Assembly (NCBI GenBank): GCA_023079485.1
Contig: CM041103.1
Location: 10,784,503 to 10,848,502 of the forward strand
DNA: 64,000 nucleotides
Origin: Archilochus colubris
Lineage: Eukaryota > Chordata > Aves > Apodiformes > Trochilidae
Direction of reading: 5' to 3'
Positions 23,531-36,904 of this stretch are shown in pieces (position 1 is the first letter of the stretch; the number at the start of each line of letters is the position of its first letter). The position numbers and the translations under genes were made by a program. The notes below the pieces were generated by a model. The model was not told the DNA's origin. It worked only from the letters and a program-made list of their open reading frames with translations, and made no database searches.

Positions 23531-24530
23531 ATTTAAAAAGAAACAAAACCACAAAAAAATCAAACTGGCAGATAAGCTCAGCTGCTGAAGCTGGCTGAAC
23601 ACTTAAAGAATCCTCAAACTTCACAGCCTTTAAGCTTAAAACTCTACAGGTTTTCAAGAGCTATTTAAAGCGATAACCTAAATACTTTTTTTTTTTTTTT
23701 TTCAAAATGCCTGACAGGTAAATTTTTAATATTTATAGAAAACACAGTAGAAGTATTCCTGGTGGTCTCAGTTTTCTAAAATATAACTGTGAAAACATGT
23801 ACATATATAGATATAAGCTGCTACATGTTATCAATGTTACTTTAAAACTTGCCGTTATGATTTTTAATGTGTATCATGTATATATTGCTTTGGTAGAGCC
23901 ATCAGATGCATCTGTGCTGTAAAGTGGAAGGAGAGCTATTATTCTGGGACACTGAGTTAGCAAAAATATTGACTTAAGGAAGCTTAACTGCTGGGTATGT
24001 ATGTACATTGGTTGGGGTTCAGGAAACTGATCCACAGATAAGAATTCAGGTTAGTTTGTGTCGTGCAGAGGTAGAGCTTGGCTTTTTAGAGCAATGTATG
24101 GAGAAGGGATGTAGGGTAAGGTAAGGGTTGGAGTGGATCTCCTGTAAACCCAGGAGTGTTGGCTGTGTGCCAGCAGAAGAAGGCCATCATTCCATAGCAG
24201 CAAACCAGGTTAAATTTCAGTATTGGGCAGTGTTAAAGAAATACTTCCTTACATTTCTAAAAACCTAACTACTGTATTGTTGCCTGATACTTTGTCTGTA
24301 ATGAGAGAAATTTACAGACTCAGTTTATTGTTCCTTAACCCTATAATATCTCTTAGGGGGTGACTATTGGTTAATGGCCAAAGATAAGCAAAATACTTGG
24401 TTTTGCCTTCTGTTATTTATCTGTACCTGCAGATACAAAGAATCTATGCATTGCATAAAATGCCTGATTATATATATTTTTTTTGTTGAATTTTTTTTTA
24501 TTAAAAACTTGTATAAAAGTTTCCTGACAC
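23531..24530 (+). other. WSB1: WSB1 3' untranslated region (predicted)
   Basis: AT-rich sequence from the stop codon to a likely cleavage site just past the ATTAAA at 24500. It includes a T-run at about 23689-23702. The end point is inferred from the poly(A) signal, because I saw no AATAAA earlier in the stretch. Confidence 0.6.
24500..24505 (+). promoter_or_regulatory. WSB1 poly(A) signal (ATTAAA)
   Basis: ATTAAA is the commonest variant of AATAAA. It sits about 970 bases after the WSB1 stop and is followed within 40 bases by a TG-containing stretch suited to cleavage-factor binding. Confidence 0.6.
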
Positions 24531-24703
24531 TGCATCTGGTGACTGATTTATCCTCACAATAAGTGGATTCCAAGTTCCAGTGGAATCTGCTCCTGCAGGA
24601 CTCCGTAGTTTTCCTTTTCAGGACCACCATACTTTAATCTTAGTGAACCTTGCTATGGAGAGCTACAGTGAGGTCCTCAAACCTTTTATAGTTGCAGAGG
24701 TCA

Positions 24704-24753
24704 GAAGCATCCATGATGTGAGTGTTCTGAAGCATCCATGATGTGAGTGTTCT
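24704..24753 (+). repeat. 25-bp perfect tandem duplication
   Basis: Two identical 25-base units, 24704-24728 and 24729-24753, each beginning GAAGCATCCATGATG. The perfect identity suggests a recent duplication. Confidence 0.95.
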
Positions 24754-27700
24754 GCTCCAGCTGTGGAGTTGTGACCGCAGCACACACAGGGGGGGCACAG
24801 GCTGGGAAACAGCTCTGCTCTGCCTGGCTCTTCCCATGGCAAAAGGGAGATTCCTGCATAGCCCTGCTCCTCTTCTGCCAAGCAGCACCACTTGCACACC
24901 CAGCTCAGTGAGAGAGAAGTACTGTGGGGTTTCAATCTGTTCTCAATGAAGCTTTAGTCCCTCATTTACCAGAGAGGCAGTTGCCAACAGCATGCAAGCA
25001 GTATTCTCCTACACAAAGCTTATCCCAGACACCCAGGCCTACTTTCCAGAAAGACTTCCCTGAACACTGTTTCCAAACATCAAAAATCAACTTTCCACTG
25101 CAAGAACAAAGGCAGCAGAACTTCCTCAGAAATTAAATCTCAGCCTGCAAGGAAACAGCATACACGTTGCCATGCTACTTCATGACTCACTCATTTGGCA
25201 CAATGCTTTTCATGAGAATACTGCACTTAGCTGAAGCAAAGTATTTCCTTCTTTTTGTTTGTTCTAAATTTCTGTATCATTAAGACAAGGCCTCTCAGAT
25301 ATTGTCCAGCTGAAGGAAGAACTGGTGAGTTCTGTACCCCCGGAACATCTCATTTCAACTTGAATGCAGATATGAGTGAAGAACAGCAACCATGAGGTTT
25401 TCTGCCAAGGAGCTTCCTAATTCATAAATCTGTGCTCTGGGGAATCACTCAGACTTAACAGCTCTGCCTGATGAAGGAAATAATTACAACCTTAGAGCAG
25501 CATGCAGGAAATTGGCTGGGGCCATTACCACTGAGCGTGCAGTCAGGAGTGAGGGAAATAAACTGCACCTCCAGAATGTTAGGAACCTGGGTGGAAGTGA
25601 TTTGTAGCCTGCCATATGCTTTGCTGCTGTGACCATGCTGGCAATGGTCAGGCCTAGCTAGAAACAGCTCCTAAAGAGAAAAACTGAACTGAGCAAAGTT
25701 CAAAGCACCTTTGTGGTGTTGAAGTGCTGTTCAGCTGGGGCTGAGCAGAACTGGCTCTTACAGCCATCTAAAAGCATACTCTGAGTGGTGAATATTTCTG
25801 TGGTGAGTGTAATTAGTGCCTATAATACCTTTTGCAATCCTCTCCTGAAGTGTGCTCTGGGTCTTAAAGTCAACAAGTTTGACAGGAACAGAGTGGAGAG
25901 AGCTGGAAGCAGAGTTAGTGCTGCAGCACACTGACCCACTGCCCAGCTACTGCAAGCTCAGCCTTGCCAGGGCAGGCAGCAAAGACAACAGGAAAAAGGG
26001 ATGATGCAACAGCTTGCAAAATTTCCTGACACGAGCAGAAATATCCATCAAAGGAAGACAAAAAGACACAAACAGATAATTGAGAATCACTGGGTCAGAA
26101 GCTCTTTTAAAGAGGAATTCATGTTAATGACACAAAAGCAACAGTTAGTCACAGCAGGCAAGAGGAAAGTGGAAATTTCTAATCCACAGAGGAGGAATTT
26201 GGTCATTTACTCTCTGGCTGAGCACTGGTATTAGAAAGGTTGAGTGGGTTTTTGTATTTTATTGTTATTGTTTATTAATCCCATGCAGCAGTATAGAACA
26301 GATGTTTGTGTGGGGGCAGGATGCTGGACCATATGGAGGATTTACAGATACTCCACTCCCCTGTGCCTGAGCACAGTCAAGCCTCACCATCACCATGATA
26401 CTCAGCTACACCTTAGGATATATTACAACATTCTCCTAAAACACAGAGGTTATGTGAGATCCCATGGGAAACCTGCTGAAGGATGAACAGAAACTGTTCA
26501 TCCAAGTAATTATTTCAGATGAGAACCACCTCAGTAAGACCAATGGGGTTTGTGTGATGCTGGCTTCTGCAGAGGGGTCATTTTGCTTTATAAACACGGC
26601 TCCACCCAGCACACCAAGCCAGCTGCAATAAGCTATTTGAGAACAACTTTAATTATTGATCTACTAGAACAAAATGAAACCCAGTGTAAACCTCAGATAA
26701 GTAATCAGTAACTTTGCTTAAGTCATTATAACAATATTAGCTATCAGCAAGGTTATGGCTTCTATAACTAGTTGAAACTGAGACGGGAGTTTTGGGGCAG
26801 ATAATTTCTTTCCAAATCAATGGAAAGGTCACAAAGGGCTGAGTGATGTTCAGGCACAGATGCTCTGAGTTTATGTGCTACACAGAAGCTGTGTAAGGAA
26901 AGTTAGAGTGTAAGAAAGCTGAGGGAAAGAGTAGTGTTGCATTGCTGGTGCTCAGAAATTTCTGAAAATGCAAAGTACCAGGAGAGTTCCTGCTGAACTG
27001 GTACTTGGGAAAGAAGCTGTGACTGAGGGCTGCCCTGGCAAAGAGCCCACTGAAATGAACAGCATCAGTCACACAAGTGTGCCCTCTGGATCCCATTCAT
27101 CATCATGAACAAACGTGGTTTATACTGCTATAAATTGTGATATGCTGTGCAGAACTGTGCTCCCACTGCAAGGCACAAACTAGTGTTTCCAAGCACAGGA
27201 GGAATGATCATCAAGGCAGGGCTTTAGGAGCATTTAAAGCTGGAGATTACGGCTGTCACTGTGTGTTTCTGAAAGGAAGCTTTTCCCTGCCTTCCAGCCC
27301 TCTAAAATCTGGATTGTCATTTATCTGTCCTGCCTATAACCTTGCCAAATCTTGTACACAAAGCATGTGGTTTTGGCATGCCAACTGCTCTCTACCTGGA
27401 ATTCACCCTTAAGCTCTTGAAAGCACAAGGGCAGAAATAGCTGCTCTGATGGGTCTGATTCACCTTCAAAGCATCACTCACTGAGACTGCACTTTTATTA
27501 CTCAGCTCAGAAGTTCCCCACAGACAAAGCTGACTGGAGAAACAGCCATGCAATCCAACAGAAGTGTTGAGCTCCTTTTTATGTTGTCAATAAATATCAG
27601 TTTAAGAGATGGATGGCTAAGGTTGAATTCAGCAACTAGACTAGAAAGATACCCTATAAGGTTGAATTATGAAAGAAATTTCATCCATATGGTGTCATTT

Positions 27701-30299
27701 ACTCTGTTAGAATAAGTGATTTTTTTTTCTGCTCTTTTTCATGGCTTTTTGGTTACTAGTTCAGTTATATTAGGCTACAGAAATCCCACTGTGCTATGTA
27801 CACATGGCAAACCAAAAAGCTGATCAGGCCAATGACCTGTGAAACACAATGCCTTTTAATTATACCAGTATGACCAAACCACTAAGGTTTTACTGGCACT
27901 GCTTCCTTCTCTGTTACCTGCTGCTCTAAGACACAAGCACCTTTTTGGGATGACTTACATAAATCTGCTTTCAAAGGCTATACCATTGATTGCAGAAAAA
28001 CATCTTGTACCACAATAAATACCAGGATGGAAAAATTAATTGAAATTATATGGGAAAAATACATTGGTGTACACTATTAGTAATGTAAATGCACACCTTC
28101 CTGTGCACCTGCACAGGAGCCATTAGGGTATGTTTTGGTTGTACTATTAATTATTGACTAGATCCTTGTGGGCACTGCAGAAGAAACACGTTCAGAGGAA
28201 AGATTTAAAAAAGAAATATTGCTTCATCTTAACTGCATCAGGGGAGAGAAAAAATAAAATCCAAGGTCCACTGCAGATAACAGTAGTAAGAAGACTTAGT
28301 TTGGGAAGAACTTTGCTCCTGATGTGGCACATCACAAGACTGAGATACCTGTCTGCTGCTCTCCCAGTTCAGAAAGCTGTTCCAGTTTTTGTTAGGCCAT
28401 TGGCATTTCTAAAATATGGATCCCTCCAGGAACAGGGACAGCTGAGCAACTGCCCCATGCCTACAGACCTCAGCAACACATCTGCAAACCACCAAGACAG
28501 CCTCTGAGTGACAGGCCACCTGGCATCAAAGGCAGGGTTCTGAAGTGCCAAGGGATTTCCTTGACATGATTCCGAAGGCTGTTCATTCAGTCCTGTCACC
28601 CAAGTGAAGCAGCTACAATTAGGAGAACAAACAAGAATGAGGTGGGTGGCACATTGCTCCTGTTGTTGCCACAGATCAGCACTAAATCTGGCCTGCAATT
28701 TGCTAATGCCATTGATGTGATCTCAGTGCTGCCATAGGTGAGCTCAGAGAAGCCCCTCCTGAGCACTCCTCACCAGCCATGAGTGACAACCTCGTGGCAG
28801 GAACCTGGTCAGTGGGGATGGGAGGGATCCTCCTGAGTCACCCTCAGAGGGAGGTGAGGTGGGGAGGAGTGCCTCCACCCTGTGTCCCTCTGTGCAGCTC
28901 AGACATGGTGGTGCCCAGCTGACCACCAGGGTTTGTTTCCTGAGCCTGGGAAAAGCTGGGTGATTGTAATTGGCAGGAGAACCTTGTTTCTGGAAAGGTG
29001 GTGACTGTGTGGGTGTTTCCTGTGGTGTCCCAGGGGAAGGTACAAAGACCACTTGGCTTCACAAGGTTTATTTACTGTGCCCACTGGCTCATGAGACTTT
29101 AGAGAAGCTGGAAGTGGACTGACCTGCTCACAGGTTTGTGTTTGGTGAAGGGCTGCCAGGATGGCACTCAGCCAAGACAAGTGTTGCATCTTCTGATGTG
29201 ACCCTCTTGAGATAAAGGCTTCAGCCTCTGAATACGAGCAAAGGCCCAGCCCTGGCTGCCTGCTGCAGGCACACACACTGCCCAGGCAGCCTCCCCCTTG
29301 GCCAGGAAGGGTCTGTGCAGCTCATCTGCATAATCTGACCTGCAGGGCTTGATTTAAACAAAACTGCTACTGTCTGCAGAATGGTACACAGGCCAGATCA
29401 TGAGCTCTTTTGGCAACAGGCTCCAAAAGAAATGAATTCAAGATGTCCATCTGTGTGGATGTGGAACTTCTTAAATTACCCTTTTCCTATGCAGCAATTA
29501 GCCCAGGAAAGCTAAGCCAGCACCAGAGCCCAGATTCCCCACAACAGAGCCTTACAGAGGGCTGGGGGGATGTTTTGTGCAATGTTATGCACAGAGAATG
29601 GGTTCCTCTTTTTAGTATCAGTTCTGTCCAGTAATTCATAAGAAATGCAGTGTTGAGGGGTTTTTTCAGACTAGTTTTTTTTCCTGAATCTATAGTAGTC
29701 ATTGGCTTCAACAGCAGATGTTTTAACTGCTTAGTAAGAAATTAGCCAGTATTTTGTGCAATTATCTCAAACCATACTTTACTCAAAACACCAGTGGCAT
29801 GTATGGAGAAATGTAAGGATAATAGGATTCAGAATATTTATAGAAATCTCTAAAGGTGTGAAGTATTTGTGCAATACAGGAGCATCCAAGCCCTTACTAA
29901 ACAAGTTTTGTTAGGCCGAAGAACTCCTGAGTGAAACAGACAAGAGACAAATCTGAGGACAGAAAACCTAATCCCTCACTTGAAGGTAAATAAATGAGGC
30001 ACAGAAAGGGAGTCCAAGGGAATCCCTGTCCACCCTCCAAATTTGATTTTCCTCCCTGATGTGGTAAGGCAGTACCTCTGGCACATACCTGTCCTGCATC
30101 TCAGAACAAATATCAAACATAAACACAGTTCTTTAAGATCAGTCTGCAGGAACTGCTCCAGAGATATTACCTCATCACAGATGTAGCTTTGCCTGATACT
30201 TGAGCTGAAGCTCATCTCAAACAAAGAGGAACAAAATTTTTTTTATATTCTTAGAAAACTGTTTAAAGGCATGGGGAAGTAAGGAAAAGAAACAGCCTT

Positions 30300-30361
30300 T
30301 AAAAAAACCCATCAAACAACCAAACCAACAACAAAACAATCAAACAAAACAAAAAAACCCA
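30300..30361 (+). repeat. CAAA/CCAA-rich low-complexity tract
   Basis: About 60 bases composed almost only of A and C in irregular CAAA, CAAC and CCAA units. Confidence 0.85.
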
Positions 30362-33300
30362 GGTAAGAATGTGAGAACTCGTCTTCCCCCCCAAGCCAAC
30401 CCTTCCTGGGTGTGCAGTGCTCTCTGCTGGGGGACACTCGGTACTGCTCACCTGCTGCTGAATGGGAACGGCCACGGGAGGGAAACCCGGGGAGCTGCTG
30501 CCTTCCAGGGACGTCCTCTTTCTCGGCTCACGGTTCAGAAAACAACTGTGAACTCTCTGTTGTGAAGCTTCAAGGTGTCACCTGCTCTATCCCTGCAGAA
30601 ATCGCTTGCAAACAAGACCAATGCAGCCAGAAGTGTTCTGCACGCTGCTGCAGGACCCTGTGGTTCCTCTGTGCCACCACTGTCTCCAGGTGTACCCTGA
30701 GGCAGCTCTGGATGGGGATGGGGAATCAGTTAGAATTAGCTGCAGAATTAGTTCCCCAAGCCAGCGTTCTTCCTCAGCTCCCCTGGCTCCGGGCAGGAGA
30801 CCTTGATGTTCACTGGTGACCTCTCCATGTTTATTGATGAAGGTAGGGACTGAGGGGAGGAAGCAGCTCTTCAGCAGGTAATAAAACCCCAGGGGTGTGT
30901 TTGCCCAGCCCTGGTCTGCAGGCATCACTCCTGCAGCAGCTCTGCTCTGCATCTCAGCAGTCACTTGCATCCTGCTCTAGATAGGATTTATCAGCTCCAG
31001 AGAAAGGAAATGAGCTGGGGGGGATTTTCTGTTCCATTAGTGCCCTGGCTTCTGGCAAGTTGTGAGCTGCTTGTGCACGTTTTCAGCAACAGCATCCAGC
31101 ATGGAAGAGTTCTGCCAAGGCTCTGCCTTTGTTTCCCCTGTTTAATTTGGAAAGAACCAGTGCATGAAACACAGGCAGTCCCAGGAAACTGAGTGAATGT
31201 AAGACTTCACTGCTTTCTCCTCAACACACACTCCTGTCAGCTCTTTAGCCTCTCTCTGAGACCAAAGGTGAGCTGGGCCACATGTGAACTGCTGTTCACA
31301 TGTTCTGGGAGAGGAAGGAAATGACACCTCAGGCCCAGCTTTCCAGGCCCCTCTCCATGCACCCTGTGAATCACCAGAGCCTGACAGCAGCCTCCTGGTG
31401 ACCAGCAATGCATCTGTCACAACCTGGTTGCCTCTTCAGAGCTGCCCACTTGACAGCTGTAAGCAGTATTTTCATGAGCCTGTGAACAATCCTGCTTTTG
31501 TTTGGTGGGGCTGTACTGGAAGAGTCCCTTCACTGGGAAGTGTCAGGAGAGTTCCAGTTGAAGCTGCTTATTTTCATCACTTCTGGGAAAGACCAGTCTG
31601 GCCCCTGGCCTAAGGGGTGGAATAACTGCTCTTCCAGCAAGTATTGAGGAACTGCTTTCTGAAATTGTCCCAAACACAATGAAGCCATCAGTCACCACTT
31701 TATAGGCTTCCAGCTTCCTAACAACTTTGTTCCTGTCACACACAGATGACATTTTGTTGAAGAATTGAGATTTTGTTGCAACTTTTTCATGTTCTGTTTT
31801 GCTTACCATCCCCAGCCCATCTCTTGTAAATAACATCTTTCAGTGCCATAAAGTTAACAGTTCCTTCTCCAGCAAGGCAGCTGTGGGAAAGCTGGATTTA
31901 AGAGGCAGGTAACATGATTCCACTTCCATCTCTGGAGCCATCTTCCTGTTTGACAGAGCCCCTTGGTGCCTCAGTTCCTCGTGCTGTCCCATTAAGCTTC
32001 CCTGTGACCTGTTGAACAGATGCATTCAAACATGTGAAAAGTGACAGGAAGCCAGCTTTAAAATAATTAAATAAAATTATGCTCTTTATTGCCTTCTTGA
32101 AGTCATGAAGAATTTGCCTCTTCCTTGTTGACACAGCAACCTCAAACCTACCATTTATCTTTTAGAAGTCTCCTTAAGGAAGTGCATTTAGGAGGGGTTA
32201 TAAACCAGGAGGCACTCATGGTCAGGAAAGAAGGTCCAGGAATAGCAGATATGAAATAATGTCTCCAGCCCACACACAACCCAACAACTATTTTTAGGAA
32301 GAAGCCTGAACTAGGAAGTTTAACAATGGGGTTTTTAGGACTTATTTCTGTAATAAAGATGAATATAGTTAAGTGAGCACTGCCTGAGTTTAACAGTCAC
32401 ATGAGATACCTCAGGGTGCCAAAGAGATCTTTTCAGTGGAGTACAGAGGCTAAAATGAGCAAAGGCATGGGAGAATGCTTGGGAAAATGCATAAGAGTTG
32501 TACTAAGAGAGAGGGGACCTTGGGTGACTTGCACTGCAAGGGCCAGGGAAAAGCATGCCTTAGCAAATGTGCTGTAAGGTTTATTTGGTAACCCTGAATT
32601 TATTTATTGAGAAACATTGTTAAACTACAAATCTACAAATAAAACGTTAAGTTCTATCTAAGACAACACTCTCTTGTTTCCCTTGGCCTTTTAATTGAGG
32701 TGCAGTGTTGGTTGCCAGCATCTTTTTTGAGTCAGAACTTTTGTTTCTTTACTTTTGTTCAGGACTCACTTGCTGGGCCAGAGATCTGATGTGGTTGCTG
32801 TAGATCAGTGTCTTTAAATAAAAAAGTAATCCAGCTCAGTGTGGGATTACAGGGCACAGAATTTCCTCATGGCTAAGCAAGGTCAGGGTTCTTGGATGGC
32901 AAAGCTGCCCTGAAGTTGTGGTTTCACTTAAATATTTGGACTCCTGCTGTCTGCTGGCTTCCCTTCCCAGCAGTGAGCTTACCAAGTGCTATTTTGCTTT
33001 TAACTGAGTAGTGACCATGGTCCCACTGAAACGATGTGCTCCACATCCCCCCAGACTGCAGCAGTCACAGCTCAGTGCCTGCTTAGCCACCCAGCTCAGG
33101 AGTACAGCTGCACGCCCAGGTGCTCAGCCCTACAGAAAATCCATTTTTTTATTAGGTGCCAAGAGGGCAGCTGAGCACACAGGAAAATCCATCATTGGCA
33201 GCATGACTTTCCTCACTTTCGGATTCAGCAGTGTTTCTGGTCACAGTGGCCAACTTTTGATGTTGTGGCAAAAGATCAGATCTTATCTGTGTTCAAATAA

Positions 33301-34454
33301 ATTGTAAAGGGATTCTCAACATACACAGAAGGCCAAATCCTGAGTTAATGCTGAGCCAGTGACCTCCAGGAGGAGCCAAATCTTTTTCTCAAATTTCCTC
33401 AACACACAGACACAAACCCCCTGATCCTGGGGTCTCTGTCAGGATGCTCTGTCGTCACAAAGTGCCTTCCTGTGTCTTGTTTGTTTTTCCATATTTATTT
33501 TTACCTCCTATGAAATCATCACCAGCAGCAGGAGCTATTTTCATTGTCTCTGTGCTTCAGACAGAAGTTGGAATGTTTTGCTCAGACTGAGGCTCAGCTG
33601 AAGCACCAAGTCAAGGGAAGTGTTCAGAGCTCACGTCAGGAAGAATCTTTACATCAGGACTCCCCACACAGAGTGCTACAGTAAAGGGTCCTGTGGGGTG
33701 CCACAGACACCTTACCCCTTCAAAAAAGGAGAGATGCCAAAAGTCCAGAAGAGAAATGTCCACTGTAATGGCTGAATGGCCAGCTAGAAATAGACTTCTG
33801 GTGGACCCTCCAAGTCGTGAGCCAGCTTGCAGCTGGCCTCCAGCCTGAAATGACTTCAAAGCTGAACTGGGCCCAAGGGGTCCAACATCCTCTTCCTCTG
33901 AGCTTGAACAACACCTGTGTTTAAGTAAAAGCCACTGCCAGGAGCTCCTTTTCCTGACCAGAGATACTAAGATCTACACATCAGGGGCTGAAGGCAAAGC
34001 TGTGCCAAGAACATCAAAGTCAACTTCTGGCAACTGTACCTTTGAGGAAAGTGGGCTGTTGCTTATGCAGGACATCAGCAATGATCTTAGAATAGTTGTG
34101 TTCAAAAAAAATAGTAATATTTTAACAAGAGGAAACAAGGGAAAGATCTGAAACTGAAGTTGTTCAGCAGAGAATTCATCACAGCATGGGCTTCCAGTGA
34201 TAAGACTGAAACCACTAAGAGAGCCATGTATAAAAATATTTCATCAGGACACAGGAGTGAGGAACTGAGATCCTTACTGTGTACTGGGGATGGTTTCAGG
34301 TCACCCCTCACACTCACCTCCACACTGCAGCTATGGGTAGCTTTGATATATGTACACTTAAAAAAGCAGGTCCTTTACCTGTCCTGCCTGTGGCTCAGTG
34401 AAAGCACAGAGGGGTATCTCTGGCTCACATTTTACAGAGCACACGGACAGTGTC

Positions 34455-34890
34455 AGAGCAAACAGATCGTAAGGGCCAGGGACCAGCTTCCCGTGCACAC
34501 GGATGGGAACTCCTGTCCCTCCGCCCCATCACCGGGCTCGGTTCGGTTCCTGACAGCGGCTGTCCCACCAGGACCGCCTTTTTTCATTTCCTGCCATTGT
34601 CCGCAGCTCCCGGGGGGGAGCACCGCGCCCCCCGCCCCCCTGCTGCTCCCCCAGCGCTGCGGGGACACTGCGGGGACACTGCGGGGTCCCAGCGTGCCCG
34701 GCAGCCCCGCACCGGCTGCAGAGGGCACCAGAGCACCGGGCAGGGGCTGGGACGAGTGTCCGGGTGTGTGCGTGCCCCTGCACCCCGACATGAACACGGC
34801 TTCTGCTGCAGAACCTCCTGGCAGAGCTGCCACCTGCCCGGAGAGCCCACGGAACCGGGGGGAGCCTGGGCCAGGCAGGGATTTACAGCC
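34455..34890. promoter_or_regulatory. Orphan CpG-rich patch
   Basis: About 430 bases with roughly 32 CpG dinucleotides by eye, within flanks that are CpG-poor. It contains an 11-bp tandem motif (CTGCGGGGACA at 34657-34667 and 34668-34678, then a partial copy). No known gene starts here. Long open frames run through it on both strands, as expected when stop codons are depleted in GC-rich DNA, although one frame (34450-35199) stays open about 300 bases beyond the patch. It could be a promoter of an unannotated non-coding RNA, an enhancer-type CpG island, or neutral GC-rich sequence. Confidence 0.5.
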
Positions 34891-36852
34891 CGCAGGCACT
34901 TGGTTGATCTGCCTGACAAAACCTGCAGTAAGCACAGCGGCCCAAACCAGCTGGATTTCTTCCTGATGTCATTTCCCGGACTGGGAGAAAAGGCGGAATT
35001 GCACAATGTTATTGGGTACCTGTTCTGCCACTGCTGTGCCACCTCCAGGCAGACGGGATGTCACCAAATGCTGCATGTGCTGCTCATCTGGGAGAGAGCT
35101 GGGGAAGCTCTGGAAGGCAGAACCCATGTGGGAGGAGAACCCTTCACCTTCTGTGTGCTGAAAGAGATAGATAGGGAGCTTATGATACAGAAAAGTTAAA
35201 AGGGATTCATTTTCAGATATAAGAATGGAACAGTACTGCAAGCAGGACAGAAAGTTTTAGCCATTTGATGTGTGTCAAATTACTTATTTTTTTCTCCCTT
35301 TGCCAAATAATTTAAAATCACAAAGCTGGAGTGAAGAGCTACCTCCAAACAATTGTTTCCATATGTATATAAAGCTTGTGTTGGACTAGGGCTACAAGCA
35401 CACTACACTACTTTTCTTTAAGTGACTAACCAGTCACCTCTCCTGGACGGCCTGGGTCAGAGCCTTGTCCTGGGAAACCCTGACTACATTCCTCTTCTTG
35501 CTATCATGGTCCCAGGTAATAATCAGAAGGGAGTGCCCACAGTCACCTGGGGGATGAGCCAGCCCAGACTATTTCCTGATTTTCAGGGTCAACAATTCCT
35601 TACATCATTTCACACTTCACACAGAGCATTTCCCAGGCTACCAGGTGAAACAGTCACAGTCCCCTCTCAGCTCTGCCAGTGACCCACAGCTAAAGCAGAT
35701 AACCAGCTTTCCCTCCTCTTTCCTGGGCCCTGCAAGGCTTTGAACAGCACTTGTCTGAAGCCAGCTTAGGGCCTACCCTCTCTCAGGAAAGCTCCTCTAA
35801 ATAGGAGTCATTATGATAAATTACTCCTAATTAAATAATCATCTTTTAAAAAAACTTGTGAAAGAGATAGTTAGGTAAATTTTATCAGCCCCAGTTTACA
35901 AGGAGATCACAAGATTACCTGTGGGATATGCCCAAAGCTAGGTATCACCCACAGACAGCAGATGAGCCAGGGCTGCATTCCTCTCCCCATGCCAAGCTGC
36001 AGCCTCCAGCCAGCACCCTGCCTCCAAACCACCTGGATCACCAGGGCCTCACTCTCCTGAGAGAGTTATCTCTTTTCTTCTCTTTTCAACATTGTAGATT
36101 TTGCTTCTTTAAAACCTGCTGGAACAGCCAATCCTAGTACTTGAACTTCACTTGATGATCAGAAGTCCATCCTGACCTCTAGCTACAACCTCTTCCAGCA
36201 TCCCCCCTGCTTCAGGCAGCTTAACTGAGCAGTGAAGATAATCAATGACAGCTGTTTTGTACATGTCTGAACTGATAACTTTCATAACTTGCTGAGCTCT
36301 TTGCCATCCCCCCCCCGTGGCACGTGCACAGGGCTCCATGTCCTGCCATTTTTCAGTCAATTGTCCATACTGCTTCCCACTCCAGCATACTTGCCACCAA
36401 GGAAACACTGAATAAATAGATCTGTGTAACTTCTGCTGCCTGCAATATATTAACTCATTTCATTACAGTATCCTTGTTCCCTGCTAAAATAGATCCCCTG
36501 GAGAAAAGTAAAACTCAACCAACCAAACAACAAACTACTTCTACATCTCCTGGTATTCTTATTGCTTGCTGTTGTGGTATCTCTTTGGTTTCTCTGCATG
36601 TCATTGCCTCAGTGTGTACACCTCTGAAGCACCTATTAAGAAGAAAGGGTTAAATAAAAATGCCCTGTGCAGCATATGCCACTGGGATGACTTAGCTGAG
36701 TGTTATGCTTCTCCATTATTCACAAGCTTCTACCAGTCTGCTCTCAGCAGGAATGTTGTATGTAGGATTAAAGGAAGCAACAAAACAAGAACAAAAGACA
36801 GGTTTCCCTGGCAGCACACTTTATGTGCCTTCCCAATGTGTTGTTATAAAGC

Positions 36853-36904
36853 AACAAATCTGTCTCACAGAACAGAGATAACAAATATGTCTCACAGAAC
36901 AGAT
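36853..36904 (+). repeat. Imperfect 25-27-bp tandem duplication
   Basis: Two adjacent units, 36853-36879 and 36880-36904, share AACAAAT, then TGTCTCACAGAACAGA, with one substitution and a 2-base length difference. Confidence 0.9.
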
